Assembly: GCF_009690905.1 (NCBI RefSeq)
Contig: NZ_VOSW01000021.1
Span: forward strand, 1 to 64,000
DNA from: Paraburkholderia madseniana
GTDB taxonomy: Bacteria; Pseudomonadota; Gammaproteobacteria; Burkholderiales; Burkholderiaceae
Reading direction: 5' to 3'
DNA length: 64,000 nt
The translations under genes were made by a program, and so were the position numbers. The notes under the pieces are model-generated. The model saw only the letters and a list, made by a program, of their open reading frames with translations, searched no databases and was not told the origin of the DNA. Shown here piece by piece: positions 27,202 to 37,202 of this stretch; the first letter of the stretch is position 1, and each line of letters starts with the position of its first letter.

Positions 27202-28149
27202 ATGAGCGCAGCCGCATTGCAGGAAGTACAGTCGATTCAGGTCAACCCGCTTTCAGCGCATATCGGCGCAGAAATCCACGGTGTCGATCTCACACAGAAA
27301 CTGGATACACGTCAGATCGCGGACATTCGCGCGGCGCTTCTTAAGTGGCGCGTCGTGTTCTTTCGCGAGCAGTTCCTGACGCACGAACAGCACGTCGCTT
27401 TCTCGGCACAGTTTGGCGAGTTAACTTTGGGACATCCGGTGTTCGGCCATGTCGACGGCCATCCGGAAATCTATTCGATCTCGAAGTACCGCAAGGCAAC
27501 GCGTTTTGAGGGGCAAGCGCTGCAGCGCCCCTGGACCGGCTGGCACACGGATGTGACGGCCGCGGTCAATCCGCCCTGGGCGTCGATCCTGCGCGGCGTG
27601 ACGATTCCGCCTTACGGCGGCGATACGCAGTGGACCAACCTGGTGGCCGCGTATCAGAAGCTTTCCGCGCCGTTGCGCACGTTCGTCGATGGCCTGCGCG
27701 GACTGCATCGCTTTACGCCGCCAGCCGGCGCAAGCGGAACGGAAGCATTCGTCAAAGCCGTCGAACAACGCATTCTCGTTACCGAGCATCCGCTCGTCAG
27801 AGTGCATCCGGAAACGGGCGAGCGGGCGCTCTATGTCAGCCCTAGCTTCCTGAAGTCGATCGTCGGCGTGACGCCGCGCGAAAGCCAGGTGCTGCTCGAA
27901 CTGCTCTGGGAACACGTGACGCGGCCGGAGTTCACCGTTCGCTTCAAATGGGAGGCCGGCAGCGTAGCGTTCTGGGACAACCGCGCGACCGCTCACCTCG
28001 CCCCCACAGATATTTTCGATCTCGACTTCGACCGGCAGTTGTATCGCACGACGCTGGTGGGCGATGTGCCGGTTGGCCCGGACGGTGCGCAGTCGGTCGC
28101 GATCGAAGGCTCGCCGGTGAGCGCCGCGGCGGCAGTCGCGTTGAACTGA
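27202..28149 (+). CDS. TauD/TfdA-family Fe(II)/2-oxoglutarate dioxygenase
   Basis: 315 residues. The iron site is H115-x-D117 in GWHTDVTAAVNPPW with distal His265 in FWDNRATAHLAPTD; an Arg near 282 (RQLYRTTLVG) should bind 2-oxoglutarate. TauD-type enzymes hydroxylate the carbon next to a sulfonate, so it breaks down to an aldehyde and sulfite; relatives act on alkyl sulfates. It is the last gene of the ABC/monooxygenase operon. It begins 31 bp after the monooxygenase stop, with an AGGAG site. Confidence 0.92.
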   Translation: MSAAALQEVQSIQVNPLSAHIGAEIHGVDLTQKLDTRQIADIRAALLKWRVVFFREQFLTHEQHVAFSAQFGELTLGHPVFGHVDGHPEIYSISKYRKATRFEGQALQRPWTGWHTDVTAAVNPPWASILRGVTIPPYGGDTQWTNLVAAYQKLSAPLRTFVDGLRGLHRFTPPAGASGTEAFVKAVEQRILVTEHPLVRVHPETGERALYVSPSFLKSIVGVTPRESQVLLELLWEHVTRPEFTVRFKWEAGSVAFWDNRATAHLAPTDIFDLDFDRQLYRTTLVGDVPVGPDGAQSVAIEGSPVSAAAAVALN

Positions 28150-28168
28150 GGCTCGCGGTGACTTACTC

Positions 28169-28321
28169 AACTCTGGCTGCGCCCTCATCTGCGTCGACGG
28201 CGTGCAGCTGAGTTTCTTCGATTTCCGGCCTGACCTCAATTTATTAGGTGAGCGCGTACTGCCGTTACTGCGCCAAGCCGGCTTGCAGCCGCTGCGTCAA
28301 TGCACCTTGAGGAAACCGTGA
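28169..28321 (+). pseudogene. C-terminal remnant of an FMNH2-dependent monooxygenase (SfnG/SsuD-like)
   Basis: After the TauD stop, a 50-codon in-frame piece with no proper start reads as protein: VDGVQLSFFDFRPDL then ERVLPLLRQAGL. This pattern closes SfnG and related LLM monooxygenases (DG-x-x-LSF ... VLPLL-x-x-AGLR). The rest of the gene is missing, and the piece runs into the 3' end of the DUF3088 gene on the other strand. I read it as a deletion remnant. The assignment is from pattern recognition over a short stretch. Confidence 0.55.
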
Positions 28322-28641
28322 CGCTGCGCAAGCAGGTCGAGGATCCGGCGCGTATCCGTTTCGAAGCGCTTCTCGCCCAGCGTCTCGGCATCTTCCGGCG
28401 CAGGCTGATCGTCGCCGAAAATCAACACCGGCAGACTCTGGTGCTCGGCATCGAGCGCCTCCACGACCGCGGCGCGGGGACGCGGGAACGGCAAGCGGCG
28501 AATGTCCAGGCGTGCGTTAAGCGCAGGGTCGCTCGCGAGCAAACCTTCGATAGGCGCGCCATCCGGACAGATAAAGCGCTCACCGGGGTGGTTCGGATCG
28601 GTAAAGCCCGGTTCCAACAGCAATAGCAGATCTCGGCTCAT
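28297..28641 (-). CDS. DUF3088 protein
   Basis: 114 residues. It matches the small DUF3088 family: SRDLLLLLEPGFTDP at the start, ERFICPDGAPIEGLLAS, then the basic LDIRRLPFPRPR and SLPVLIFGDD. The layout recalls a thioredoxin-like fold with a single Cys at the redox position. It is on the same strand and 55 bp downstream of the DszC-like flavoprotein gene, suggesting co-transcription and perhaps a thiol or sulfite-handling role. No function is established. Confidence 0.8.
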   Translation of the reverse strand: MSRDLLLLLEPGFTDPNHPGERFICPDGAPIEGLLASDPALNARLDIRRLPFPRPRAAVVEALDAEHQSLPVLIFGDDQPAPEDAETLGEKRFETDTRRILDLLAQRHGFLKVH

Positions 28642-28696
28642 GGCATTCAGTAGTGGGATGATGGGTAAATGGATCGCAGCGTTTTTTCCAGGAATT

Positions 28697-29914
28697 TCAG
28701 AAAACGCGCCCTTCAGTCAGATGCGTGGTCACGCCGTTCAACTCGTAATCGCCGATCACGCGTGCTTTATGCAGTAACGGGTTGTGGCTGAAGATCGTGC
28801 GTAGATTGCGCCAGTGACGGTCGAAATTGTGCGCTCGCCCCGTGGCCGATGCCCCGCCGATTTCAAACAGGCGCTCGCCCGCATAGAGCGCCAGCTTGCT
28901 GACCACCAGTTGCGTTTTGGCGGTAGCCAAGGACCCTTCCAGCACGAGGTCTTCCGCATTGGCTGCGCCGCTACGGATTGCATTTGCCGAGCGGTCCAGG
29001 GTGCGTGCGTTTTGCACGACCAGCGCGTCGATCGAGAGGCTGTGCGCCGCGAGGTCGCCTACCACCTGCTGCACGAAACCGTCCTCGCGTGCCGAGGGTG
29101 CCGGGCTATGCAGCACCGGGCGCCCGTATTGCGTCACGTAGCGCCGTGCATCCGCAAGAATGTTGCGCACGATACCTGCCGCGACCGTTACCAGATGCAA
29201 TTGCCGCACCGCGCTGCCATGGCGGCCTGCGAGACTCGTATAGCCGCGTGTTGCGATTTCATGGGCAAATACCTGCACGTTGTCGAGCACGAGACTGCCG
29301 CTCGCCGTCATGCGCTGCCCCATCCCGTCCCAATCGTCGAGCACCTGCAGGCCCTCACGTGAGACCGGGATGACAATCGACACCTTCTCATCGTTCTCGT
29401 CTTGCACATTGATGCGCGCATAGTCGGAGAACGCCGTGCCGGTCGAATAGTATTTTTTGCCCGTTACGCGAAAGTGCTCACCGTCGCGCACCAGCCTGGT
29501 GACGATTTCACCGGGCCTGGATGTGCCAAGCTCCGTCGACGCGCCGCCGAAGATCGCCCCTTCCCGTACGCGCTCGATCTGCGTGTCGTTGAAGGCGGCG
29601 CGCGGTGACAGCACCAACTGTTCGGTCAGATCGAAATGAATCCGCAATGCATGCGCGACATTCGACTCTTCCGCAGCCAGCGTGGCGATCACATGGAAGA
29701 GGTCTTCCAGCGAACCGCCGAGGCCGCCCCATTCAACCGGAAAACGGAGCACGCCGAGGCCCGATTCGCGAAACAATGCGAAGCGGTCGAACGGCAACTC
29801 GCGCCGCACCTCGCGTTGCGCGGCATCTTCGCCGATCGCTTTAGCGAGCGCCGGCAACGCGGTGAGCGCCGCCTGAAGCCGCGCACGTGCCGTGCTTTCC
29901 TGAGAGACCTGCAT
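28697..29914 (-). CDS. acyl-CoA dehydrogenase-fold flavin monooxygenase, DszC/SfnB-like
   Basis: 405 residues from ATG 29914. The three-domain acyl-CoA dehydrogenase fold is recognisable, but the segment HFRVTGKKYYSTGTAFSDY and GMGQRMTASGSLVLDNVQV are those of the DszC/SfnB group rather than true dehydrogenases. DszC oxidises sulfide sulfur to sulfone with FMNH2 and O2. An enzyme of this type would act before the DszA-type monooxygenases. It is divergent from groES and upstream of DUF3088. Its cofactor and substrate need experiment. Confidence 0.87.
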   Translation of the reverse strand: MQVSQESTARARLQAALTALPALAKAIGEDAAQREVRRELPFDRFALFRESGLGVLRFPVEWGGLGGSLEDLFHVIATLAAEESNVAHALRIHFDLTEQLVLSPRAAFNDTQIERVREGAIFGGASTELGTSRPGEIVTRLVRDGEHFRVTGKKYYSTGTAFSDYARINVQDENDEKVSIVIPVSREGLQVLDDWDGMGQRMTASGSLVLDNVQVFAHEIATRGYTSLAGRHGSAVRQLHLVTVAAGIVRNILADARRYVTQYGRPVLHSPAPSAREDGFVQQVVGDLAAHSLSIDALVVQNARTLDRSANAIRSGAANAEDLVLEGSLATAKTQLVVSKLALYAGERLFEIGGASATGRAHNFDRHWRNLRTIFSHNPLLHKARVIGDYELNGVTTHLTEGRVF

Positions 29915-30115
29915 GCCGTCATTCCTTGTATAAGCGCGCGGATCAGGCTTGATCCGGCTGTTTGTCCTGGGAGCGTGTATCGGCATCCCGATGGGACGTG
30001 CCGATTCGACGGATCAGTATAGGGACGCGGCCCACCTTGCAAAACCAGCGAATCAAGCTATGGATATGCGCGTTTCTGAAATGCCATTCGCCGATAAGGA
30101 TCGATGAATCCGTTA

Positions 30116-30145
30116 TTGGAGCGTCGCGCAGCATCTTTCTATACT
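30116..30145 (+). promoter_or_regulatory. promoter of groES-groEL
   Basis: TTGGAG (30116-30121) and TATACT (30140-30145), 18 bp apart, resemble a sigma-70 promoter. The start would fall just upstream of the CIRCE element, as expected for HrcA repression. Confidence 0.6.
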
Positions 30146-30154
30146 CGATTCCGG

Positions 30155-30181
30155 TCAGCACTCACCAGCGACGAGTGCCAA
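30155..30181 (+). promoter_or_regulatory. CIRCE element (HrcA operator)
   Basis: TCAGCACTC-N9-GAGTGCCAA, one mismatch per arm from the TTAGCACTC-N9-GAGTGCTAA consensus, with the correct 9-nt spacer (30164-30172). It is 23 bp before groES. Confidence 0.85.
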
Positions 30182-30204
30182 ATTTCAATCGCGGAAGTCG
30201 AACC

Positions 30205-30495
30205 ATGAGCCTACGTCCCTTGCATGACCGCTTGATCGTCAAGCGTCTCGACCAGGAAACCAAAACTGCTTCAGGCATCGTCATTCCCGAAAGCGCCGCC
30301 GAAAAGCCGGACCAGGGCGAAGTGATCGCCATTGGGCCGGGCAAGCGCGATAGTGACGGCAAACGCATCGAGCCTGACCTGAAAGTCGGCGAACGTGTGC
30401 TGTTCGGCAAGTACGCCGGCCAGTCGGTCAAAGTCGACGGCAACGAATTGCTCGTGCTGCGCGAAGAAGATGTCGTCGCAGTCGTCACGCAATAA
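30205..30495 (+). CDS. groES: co-chaperonin GroES (accessory copy)
   Basis: 96 residues from ATG 30205. The beginning [17 protein letters not shown], the mobile loop [18 protein letters not shown] and the end [16 protein letters not shown] are canonical. It forms the heptameric lid on GroEL. It is followed directly by groEL and preceded by a CIRCE element, so it should be heat-inducible through HrcA. Burkholderiaceae often have several groESL copies; this one sits among organosulfur genes. Confidence 0.96.
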   Translation: MSLRPLHDRLIVKRLDQETKTASGIVIPESAAEKPDQGEVIAIGPGKRDSDGKRIEPDLKVGERVLFGKYAGQSVKVDGNELLVLREEDVVAVVTQ

Positions 30496-32154
<1,659 letters not shown>

Positions 32155-32182
32155 TTCTGAGCGTCAACGCGCTAGCCGCACA

Positions 32183-32220
32183 AGCACGCCGGCATGCTTT
32201 CCACAGCATGCCGGCGTGCT
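32183..32220 (+). terminator. large inverted repeat after groEL, probable terminator
   Basis: A perfect 15-bp inverted repeat, AGCACGCCGGCATGC / GCATGCCGGCGTGCT, with 8-nt loop, starts 29 bp after groEL. There is no U-run, so it may also stabilise the mRNA 3' end. The rest of the 369-bp gap (32155-32523) shows no credible gene or motif. Confidence 0.55.
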
Positions 32221-32523
32221 GCAACAGGAGCAAACGTGTCAGCCGGATATAGCGCGGCACACACAACCGGTGCATAGCCGGTCAAATCCGCCACAACATC
32301 CATTTCTCCGTTTCAACGACGCTCGCGTCTGCATAAATGCGCGAATCAGATAACGGTATGAAAAATCCTTGGTTCTTTCCGGCGTCACACATGCCGAGAA
32401 TAGGCAGTCCCGAATCGCGTCCTGTATTTCTCCTCCGGCAAGTCCTGGTGGCCTCATAGCAACGAAGTCACACCGATCGGCCGGAGCGATATCAGGATCC
32501 AACCTGACTTCCGCCTATCTTTC

Positions 32524-33369
32524 ATGTTCAGCCGACCGACCCGCCCCACCCTCCAGCGCGCATTGCGCGCCGTAACGCTTTTCGCAGCATTGGGCGCCAG
32601 TGCCGCCCACGCCGATACGACACTCGATCGGATTCATCAGCGGCACAAGATCGTCATCGGCGTGATCCTGTCCGGTCCGCCGTTCGGCTCGCTGGACCCG
32701 GCCACACAGAAACCGCTCGGCTTTAATATCGATCTCGCGAACGACGTCGCGAAACGCCTCGGCGTCGACGTGGAGTTGACGCCGGTTCAACCGTCGAATC
32801 GCGTGCAGTTCCTGCAGCAAGGCAAGGTCGATGCCCTGATCGCCAACATGGAAGTCACCAAGGAGCGCGCCGAGCTTTTCTCCTATCCGCCCACCCCGTT
32901 CGAGGAAATCGGCGGTGCGCTGATTACCCGCAAGGACAGCGGCATCAAGACCTGGAACGACGTGCGCGGCAAGCCCGTCTGCGTCTCGCAGGGCAGCAAC
33001 TATACGAAGCCGCTCGCCGAAGAATATGGCGCACAGGTGAAGGCGTTTCGCGGCCAACCGGAGTCGCTGCTCGCATTGCGCGGCAATAACTGCGTCGCCG
33101 CGGTTCACGTTGCCCCTACGCTGCGCCTGCTCGTCGCGCGCAATCCGGACTGGAAGGACTATACGATTCCCGTATCTAACGAGCTGATTCCATCGCCGTC
33201 TGTAATCTGGGTTCGCAAGGGTGAAACGGATACGCAGAGCGCGCTCGAAAAAATCGTGCAGGACTGGCATCGCAGCGGCTGGCTGATCGACGTCGAGCAC
33301 AAGAACGGCATGCAGCCCTCGCAAGCCGTGCTCGATCTGCATGCGAAGTACAAGGCGCAAGGTGCATGA
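32524..33369 (+). CDS. amino-acid-type ABC substrate-binding protein
   Basis: 281 residues. A Sec signal spans ~1-30 (ending AAHADTT). The core starts HKIVIGVILSGPPFGSLDP and has LGFNIDLANDVAKRLGV and a PBP2 polar amino-acid pattern (FliY/GlnH/HisJ cluster). Conserved DALIANMEVTKERAELFSY fits the family. It leads a four-gene operon of binding protein, two permeases and ATPase. By location it may bind cystine, a sulfur amino acid or another sulfur compound, but that is inference. Confidence 0.92.
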   Translation: MFSRPTRPTLQRALRAVTLFAALGASAAHADTTLDRIHQRHKIVIGVILSGPPFGSLDPATQKPLGFNIDLANDVAKRLGVDVELTPVQPSNRVQFLQQGKVDALIANMEVTKERAELFSYPPTPFEEIGGALITRKDSGIKTWNDVRGKPVCVSQGSNYTKPLAEEYGAQVKAFRGQPESLLALRGNNCVAAVHVAPTLRLLVARNPDWKDYTIPVSNELIPSPSVIWVRKGETDTQSALEKIVQDWHRSGWLIDVEHKNGMQPSQAVLDLHAKYKAQGA

Positions 33370-34127
33370 GCGAGTCGACTCAAGTGCTCTCGCACGCCGC
33401 CGCGAGCGTGGTTGATGCGATCAGCAGGATCGGGCTGAACTACAGTTTCGTTCTCGCGCCTGACGAACTCGCGTCGTTCCTGCATGGCATGCTGGTCACG
33501 CTGGAACTCTCGCTTGTTACGGCGCTCGGCAGTCTTGGCGCCGGTGTGGTGTTGGCGGCGCTACTCACTTCCCAGCGTCCGGCGCTCGCGCGCCCCGCTC
33601 GCGTGTTCGTCGAGATCACGCGCAATACGCCGACGCTCGTGCAGCTTTTCTGCGCCTTTCTGGTGATCAACATGCTGCTCAGCGAGGCACTGCGCAATCT
33701 GGGCGGCAATCCGCTGACGCCGTTCATCTGGAGCGCGATCGTCATCTCGCTGCACAAGGGCGCGTTTCATGCCGAAGCCCTGCGCGCCGGTATCGAAGCG
33801 GTGCCGCGCACCACGCTCGAAGCAGCCCAGTCGCTCGGTTTCAGCCGCCGCCAACGCCTTTGGAGCGTGCAGTTGCCGCTCGCGCTGCGCTTCGCCCTGC
33901 CTGCGCTCGTCAACAACATGGTCGACCTGGTGAAGATGACCACCGTCGCTTCCGCAATCGCCGTCGGCGACGTCACGTATGCATCGATCATGATCTGGAC
34001 ACAGCGCGACAACGTGCTCGAGTTGATGATCCTGATCCTGCTGTTCTTCGGTGCACTGACCTTTGCGATCAATCGCGCAGGACGCTGGCTCGAAGTCCGT
34101 CTGAGGATGCCAGGCTATGGCCACTGA
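33366..34127 (+). CDS. polar amino-acid ABC permease 1
   Basis: 253 residues; the start overlaps the binding-protein stop (ATGA). HisM/GlnP-type: VTLELSLVTALGSLGAG, then VEITRNTPTLVQLF and the EAA-like loop TTLEAAQSLGFSRRQRLWSV. Five to six membrane helices. It forms a heterodimer with the next permease. Confidence 0.92.
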   Translation: MSESTQVLSHAAASVVDAISRIGLNYSFVLAPDELASFLHGMLVTLELSLVTALGSLGAGVVLAALLTSQRPALARPARVFVEITRNTPTLVQLFCAFLVINMLLSEALRNLGGNPLTPFIWSAIVISLHKGAFHAEALRAGIEAVPRTTLEAAQSLGFSRRQRLWSVQLPLALRFALPALVNNMVDLVKMTTVASAIAVGDVTYASIMIWTQRDNVLELMILILLFFGALTFAINRAGRWLEVRLRMPGYGH

Positions 34128-34923
34128 ATCCATCATCGTGCCCGCGCGGGACGGGCGGTACCGTTCCCTCTTTGCCCTTGCCAGCGTGGTCGGTGTCGCC
34201 GCCCTGCTGGCGCTCGCCGAACACGAGATCGCGCATGGCGCAAGCTATCCCGCACTCGCCGCACTCATCACGTGGGCGCCGGCGCTCGGCAAATCTCTGT
34301 GGGTCAACATCGAAATCAGCCTGCTTGCCATTGCACTCGGCACACTCGCCGGTCTTGCGCTCGGCCCCTTGCTGCTGTCGCCGATCCGGGGCGTCCGTCT
34401 GATTGTCCGCAGCTATGTGCAGGTGTTTCGAAATGCCCCATTGCTCGTGCTGATCTATTTTTCGACCTACGTGTTCCCATTCGAAATCGCGCTCGGTCAA
34501 CACATCGTGCCGTTTCCTGACTGGTTCAAGGTCACGCTCGGACTCGCGCTGCCGGCCAGCGCCAACTTCGCCGAGATCTTCCGCGGTGCGATCCAGTCGA
34601 TCCCTCATGCACAGTGGGACGCGGCACGTTCGCTTGCGTTCAGCCGAACCCAGGTGTTCCGTTGGATCATCCTGCCGCAATGCGTGAAGCGGATGCTGCC
34701 GCCGTGGATGAACCTGTACGCCAGCATCACGATGGCGACCGCGCTCGCGTCGCTGGTGGGTGTGCACGATCTGCTGGACACCGCGCAGGTGGCGAGCAAT
34801 ACCGTGGCGCGTGCGGACTTCACGGTCCTCGTCTATTTCACCGTGCTCGGCTTGTTCTTCGCTTACTGCTACCCGATCGCGCGCTTCACCCGCCTTCTTG
34901 AGAAACGCTATGCTTTCAGCTGA
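34117..34923 (+). CDS. polar amino-acid ABC permease 2
   Basis: 268 residues; overlaps the previous gene by 11 bp. HisQ/GlnP-type with VQVFRNAPLLVLIYF and EAA-like loop QWDAARSLAFSRTQVFRWIILP. The N-terminus is longer than in permease 1. The tight overlaps indicate translational coupling and stoichiometric synthesis. Confidence 0.92.
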   Translation: MATESIIVPARDGRYRSLFALASVVGVAALLALAEHEIAHGASYPALAALITWAPALGKSLWVNIEISLLAIALGTLAGLALGPLLLSPIRGVRLIVRSYVQVFRNAPLLVLIYFSTYVFPFEIALGQHIVPFPDWFKVTLGLALPASANFAEIFRGAIQSIPHAQWDAARSLAFSRTQVFRWIILPQCVKRMLPPWMNLYASITMATALASLVGVHDLLDTAQVASNTVARADFTVLVYFTVLGLFFAYCYPIARFTRLLEKRYAFS

Positions 34924-35764
34924 TGTCTCGCTCGCTCCCGCAGCCGCTGCGGGCCCGCGCCCACTGGTCCGGTTGCGCGACGTGCATTTGTCATTCGGCG
35001 CGACGCCGGTGCTCAAGGGCATCGACCTCGACGTGTTCCGCGGGCAGGCCGTGTCGATCATCGGACCATCCGGGTCGGGCAAGTCGACGATTTTGCGCTG
35101 CATTACCGGGCTATTGCGTCCCCAGTACGGCGAGATCGAAGTCGACGGTACCCGTGTCGACCAGCTCGCCTCTGAACGCGACGAGATCGAACTACGCAAG
35201 CGCGTTGGTTTCGTGTTCCAGCAATACAACCTGTTTCCGCATCTGAGCGTACTGGACAATCTGCTTGTCGCGCCGGTGCGCATCCTGGGGCGCGACAAAG
35301 CCGACGCCACTCGCACCGCTTACGATCTGCTGAAGAAGGTCCGTCTTGAGAACAAGGCGCATGCGTATCCGGGTGAACTGTCGGGCGGTCAGCAACAGCG
35401 CGTGGCGATTGCACGCGCGCTAGCGATGCAGCCGGATCTGATCCTCTTCGACGAGGTGACCTCGGCGCTGGACCCGGAGACCGTGGGCGAAGTGCTGACC
35501 GTGATTCGCGATCTGGTGAGGGATGGCATGACCTGCGTGCTCGTCACGCACGAGATGCGCTTTGCCGAGGAAGTGAGCGATGCGGTGTACTTCACCGAGG
35601 CCGGTGTGATTGTCGAACACGGTCCGGCTAACGCGCTGTTCCGCGCGCCAGTCAGTCCGCGTGCGCGTGAGTTTCTGGCGCATACACCGTCCGCGCCGGA
35701 GACTGCCCATGCGGCGCCGCCCCGCGCACCGCTGGCACTGGATCTGCGTTACTTCGCGATCTAG
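34910..35764 (+). CDS. amino-acid ABC ATP-binding protein
   Basis: 284 residues from ATG 34910, overlapping the permease by 14 bp. Walker A GPSGSGKST (52-60), Q-loop FVFQQYNLFPHLSV, signature LSGGQQQRVAIARAL, Walker B LILFDEVTSALDPE, H-loop VTHEMRFAEEV: a GlnQ/HisP-type ATPase. It closes the operon. A strong terminator lies 49 bp downstream. Confidence 0.94.
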   Translation: MLSADVSLAPAAAAGPRPLVRLRDVHLSFGATPVLKGIDLDVFRGQAVSIIGPSGSGKSTILRCITGLLRPQYGEIEVDGTRVDQLASERDEIELRKRVGFVFQQYNLFPHLSVLDNLLVAPVRILGRDKADATRTAYDLLKKVRLENKAHAYPGELSGGQQQRVAIARALAMQPDLILFDEVTSALDPETVGEVLTVIRDLVRDGMTCVLVTHEMRFAEEVSDAVYFTEAGVIVEHGPANALFRAPVSPRAREFLAHTPSAPETAHAAPPRAPLALDLRYFAI

Positions 35765-35812
35765 ACGATCTGGACCTGCGAGTACGGCGCGGGTCGGGAT
35801 GCAAGCTTGAAA

Positions 35813-35847
35813 AAAACGCGGCGTCTGCTGAGCAGACGCCGCGTTTT
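35813..35847. terminator. strong bidirectional intrinsic terminator
   Basis: Near-perfect inverted repeat AAAACGCGGCGTCTGCT / AGCAGACGCCGCGTTTT with a tiny loop, A-run on one side and T-run on the other. It separates the convergent ABC operon (+) from the monooxygenase (-). Confidence 0.9.
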
Positions 35848-35873
35848 GTTTTCCGCGTTTTACTGCTTGTATC

Positions 35874-37202
35874 TCACTGCCCCGCATAGCGGCTAACAGG
35901 CCGCTGCAAACCGAGGTGATCGCGCAAGGTCGTACCGCTATATTCGGTGCGGAATAACCCACGCCGCTGCAACTCCGGCACGACGAGTTCGACAAAGTCG
36001 TCGAGACCGCCCGGGAAATACGGAGGCATGATATTGAAGCCGTCGGCCGCTTCGCCCGTGAACCACTCTTCGAGCGCATCCGCCACCTGCACAGGCGTAC
36101 CCCATACGATGCGGTGCCCACGCGCGCCGGCCACCAGGTAATACAGCTCGCGCAAAGTCAGATTCTCGCGGCGTGCGAGATCGGTCAGTAGTTTGGCACG
36201 GCTTTTGAGTTGATCGGATTCCGGCAACTCCGGCAGAGGACCATCGAGCGGATACTTCGACACGTCGTGCCCCAGCCGATCGGACAACAGTGACAACGCG
36301 CCCGATGTATCGGTCCATTCCTGCAACTGTGCGTATTTGTCTTTCGCTTCCTGCTCCGTCCTGCCGATAACAGGAAACACGCCCGGCATCACGTGCAACT
36401 GCTGGCCCTCACGGCCAAATTTCGGCAAGCGGCCTTTCAGATCGCGATAGAAGACCTGCGCTTCTTCAATAGTCTGCTGCGCGGTAAACACCACTTCCGC
36501 CGTGCGCGCGGCCAGGTCCTGCCCCGGTCCGGACGAGCCGGCCTGAATCACCACAGGATGTCCCTGTGGCGGACGCGACGCATTCAAGGGACCTTTGACG
36601 GCGAAGAACTGACCCTTGTGATCCAGCGTATGCACCTTGGCGGGATCGAAGTAGACGCCACGCGCCTTGTCCTTGAGCACCGCGTCGTCATCCCAGCTGT
36701 CCCACAGCCCCTTGACGACGTCGACGAATTCACCCGCCATTTCATAGCGCAGCGCGTGATCCGGGTGATTGCCACGTGTGAAATTCGCGGCCGTGCGGTC
36801 GTACGAAGTCGTTACGACGTTCCAGGCCGCCCGCCCGCTACTCAGATGATCCAGCGATGCAAACGCGCGCGCGACGTGATACGGCTCGCTATACGTGGTC
36901 GACGCGGTAGCGGCGAGACCGATGTGGCGCGTGCCCATAGCGAGCGCCGACAGCAGGCACAGCGGCTCGAGCCGCATCGCCATCGACGGATGCGCATCGG
37001 GGCCGCTGGTGAGACCATCGGCAAGAAAGACCATGTCGAACTTGGCACGTTCGGCGGTTTGCGTGATGCGCTGCATCAGCGCGAGATTCTCGCTGCCCGC
37101 CTGCGCGTCAGGATGCCGCCAGCCGGCGACGTGGTGTCCCGCGCCCTGAATGAAGAGCCCGAGACGCATCTGCCTGCGGGTACTGCTGTAATTCGTGCTC
37201 AT
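35874..37202 (-). CDS. FMN-dependent monooxygenase, NtaA/SnaA/DszA family
   Basis: 442 residues. QMRLGLFIQGAGHHVAGWRH and AERAKFDMVFLADG identify the family; RAAWNVVTTSYDRTAANF and LVVPELQRRGLFRTEYSG are the shared central loop and tail. Its start overlaps the stop of the upstream PrpD-family gene (ATGA), so the two are translationally coupled and may share a pathway. It is the last gene of the leftward run and stops near the bidirectional terminator. Confidence 0.92.
   Translation of the reverse strand: MSTNYSSTRRQMRLGLFIQGAGHHVAGWRHPDAQAGSENLALMQRITQTAERAKFDMVFLADGLTSGPDAHPSMAMRLEPLCLLSALAMGTRHIGLAATASTTYSEPYHVARAFASLDHLSSGRAAWNVVTTSYDRTAANFTRGNHPDHALRYEMAGEFVDVVKGLWDSWDDDAVLKDKARGVYFDPAKVHTLDHKGQFFAVKGPLNASRPPQGHPVVIQAGSSGPGQDLAARTAEVVFTAQQTIEEAQVFYRDLKGRLPKFGREGQQLHVMPGVFPVIGRTEQEAKDKYAQLQEWTDTSGALSLLSDRLGHDVSKYPLDGPLPELPESDQLKSRAKLLTDLARRENLTLRELYYLVAGARGHRIVWGTPVQVADALEEWFTGEAADGFNIMPPYFPGGLDDFVELVVPELQRRGLFRTEYSGTTLRDHLGLQRPVSRYAGQ

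Noticed and set aside
32239..32502. 87-codon minus-strand frame in the gap after groEL
   Set aside because: Odd Cys/Arg-rich composition, no ribosome-binding site and no match to any pattern I know.
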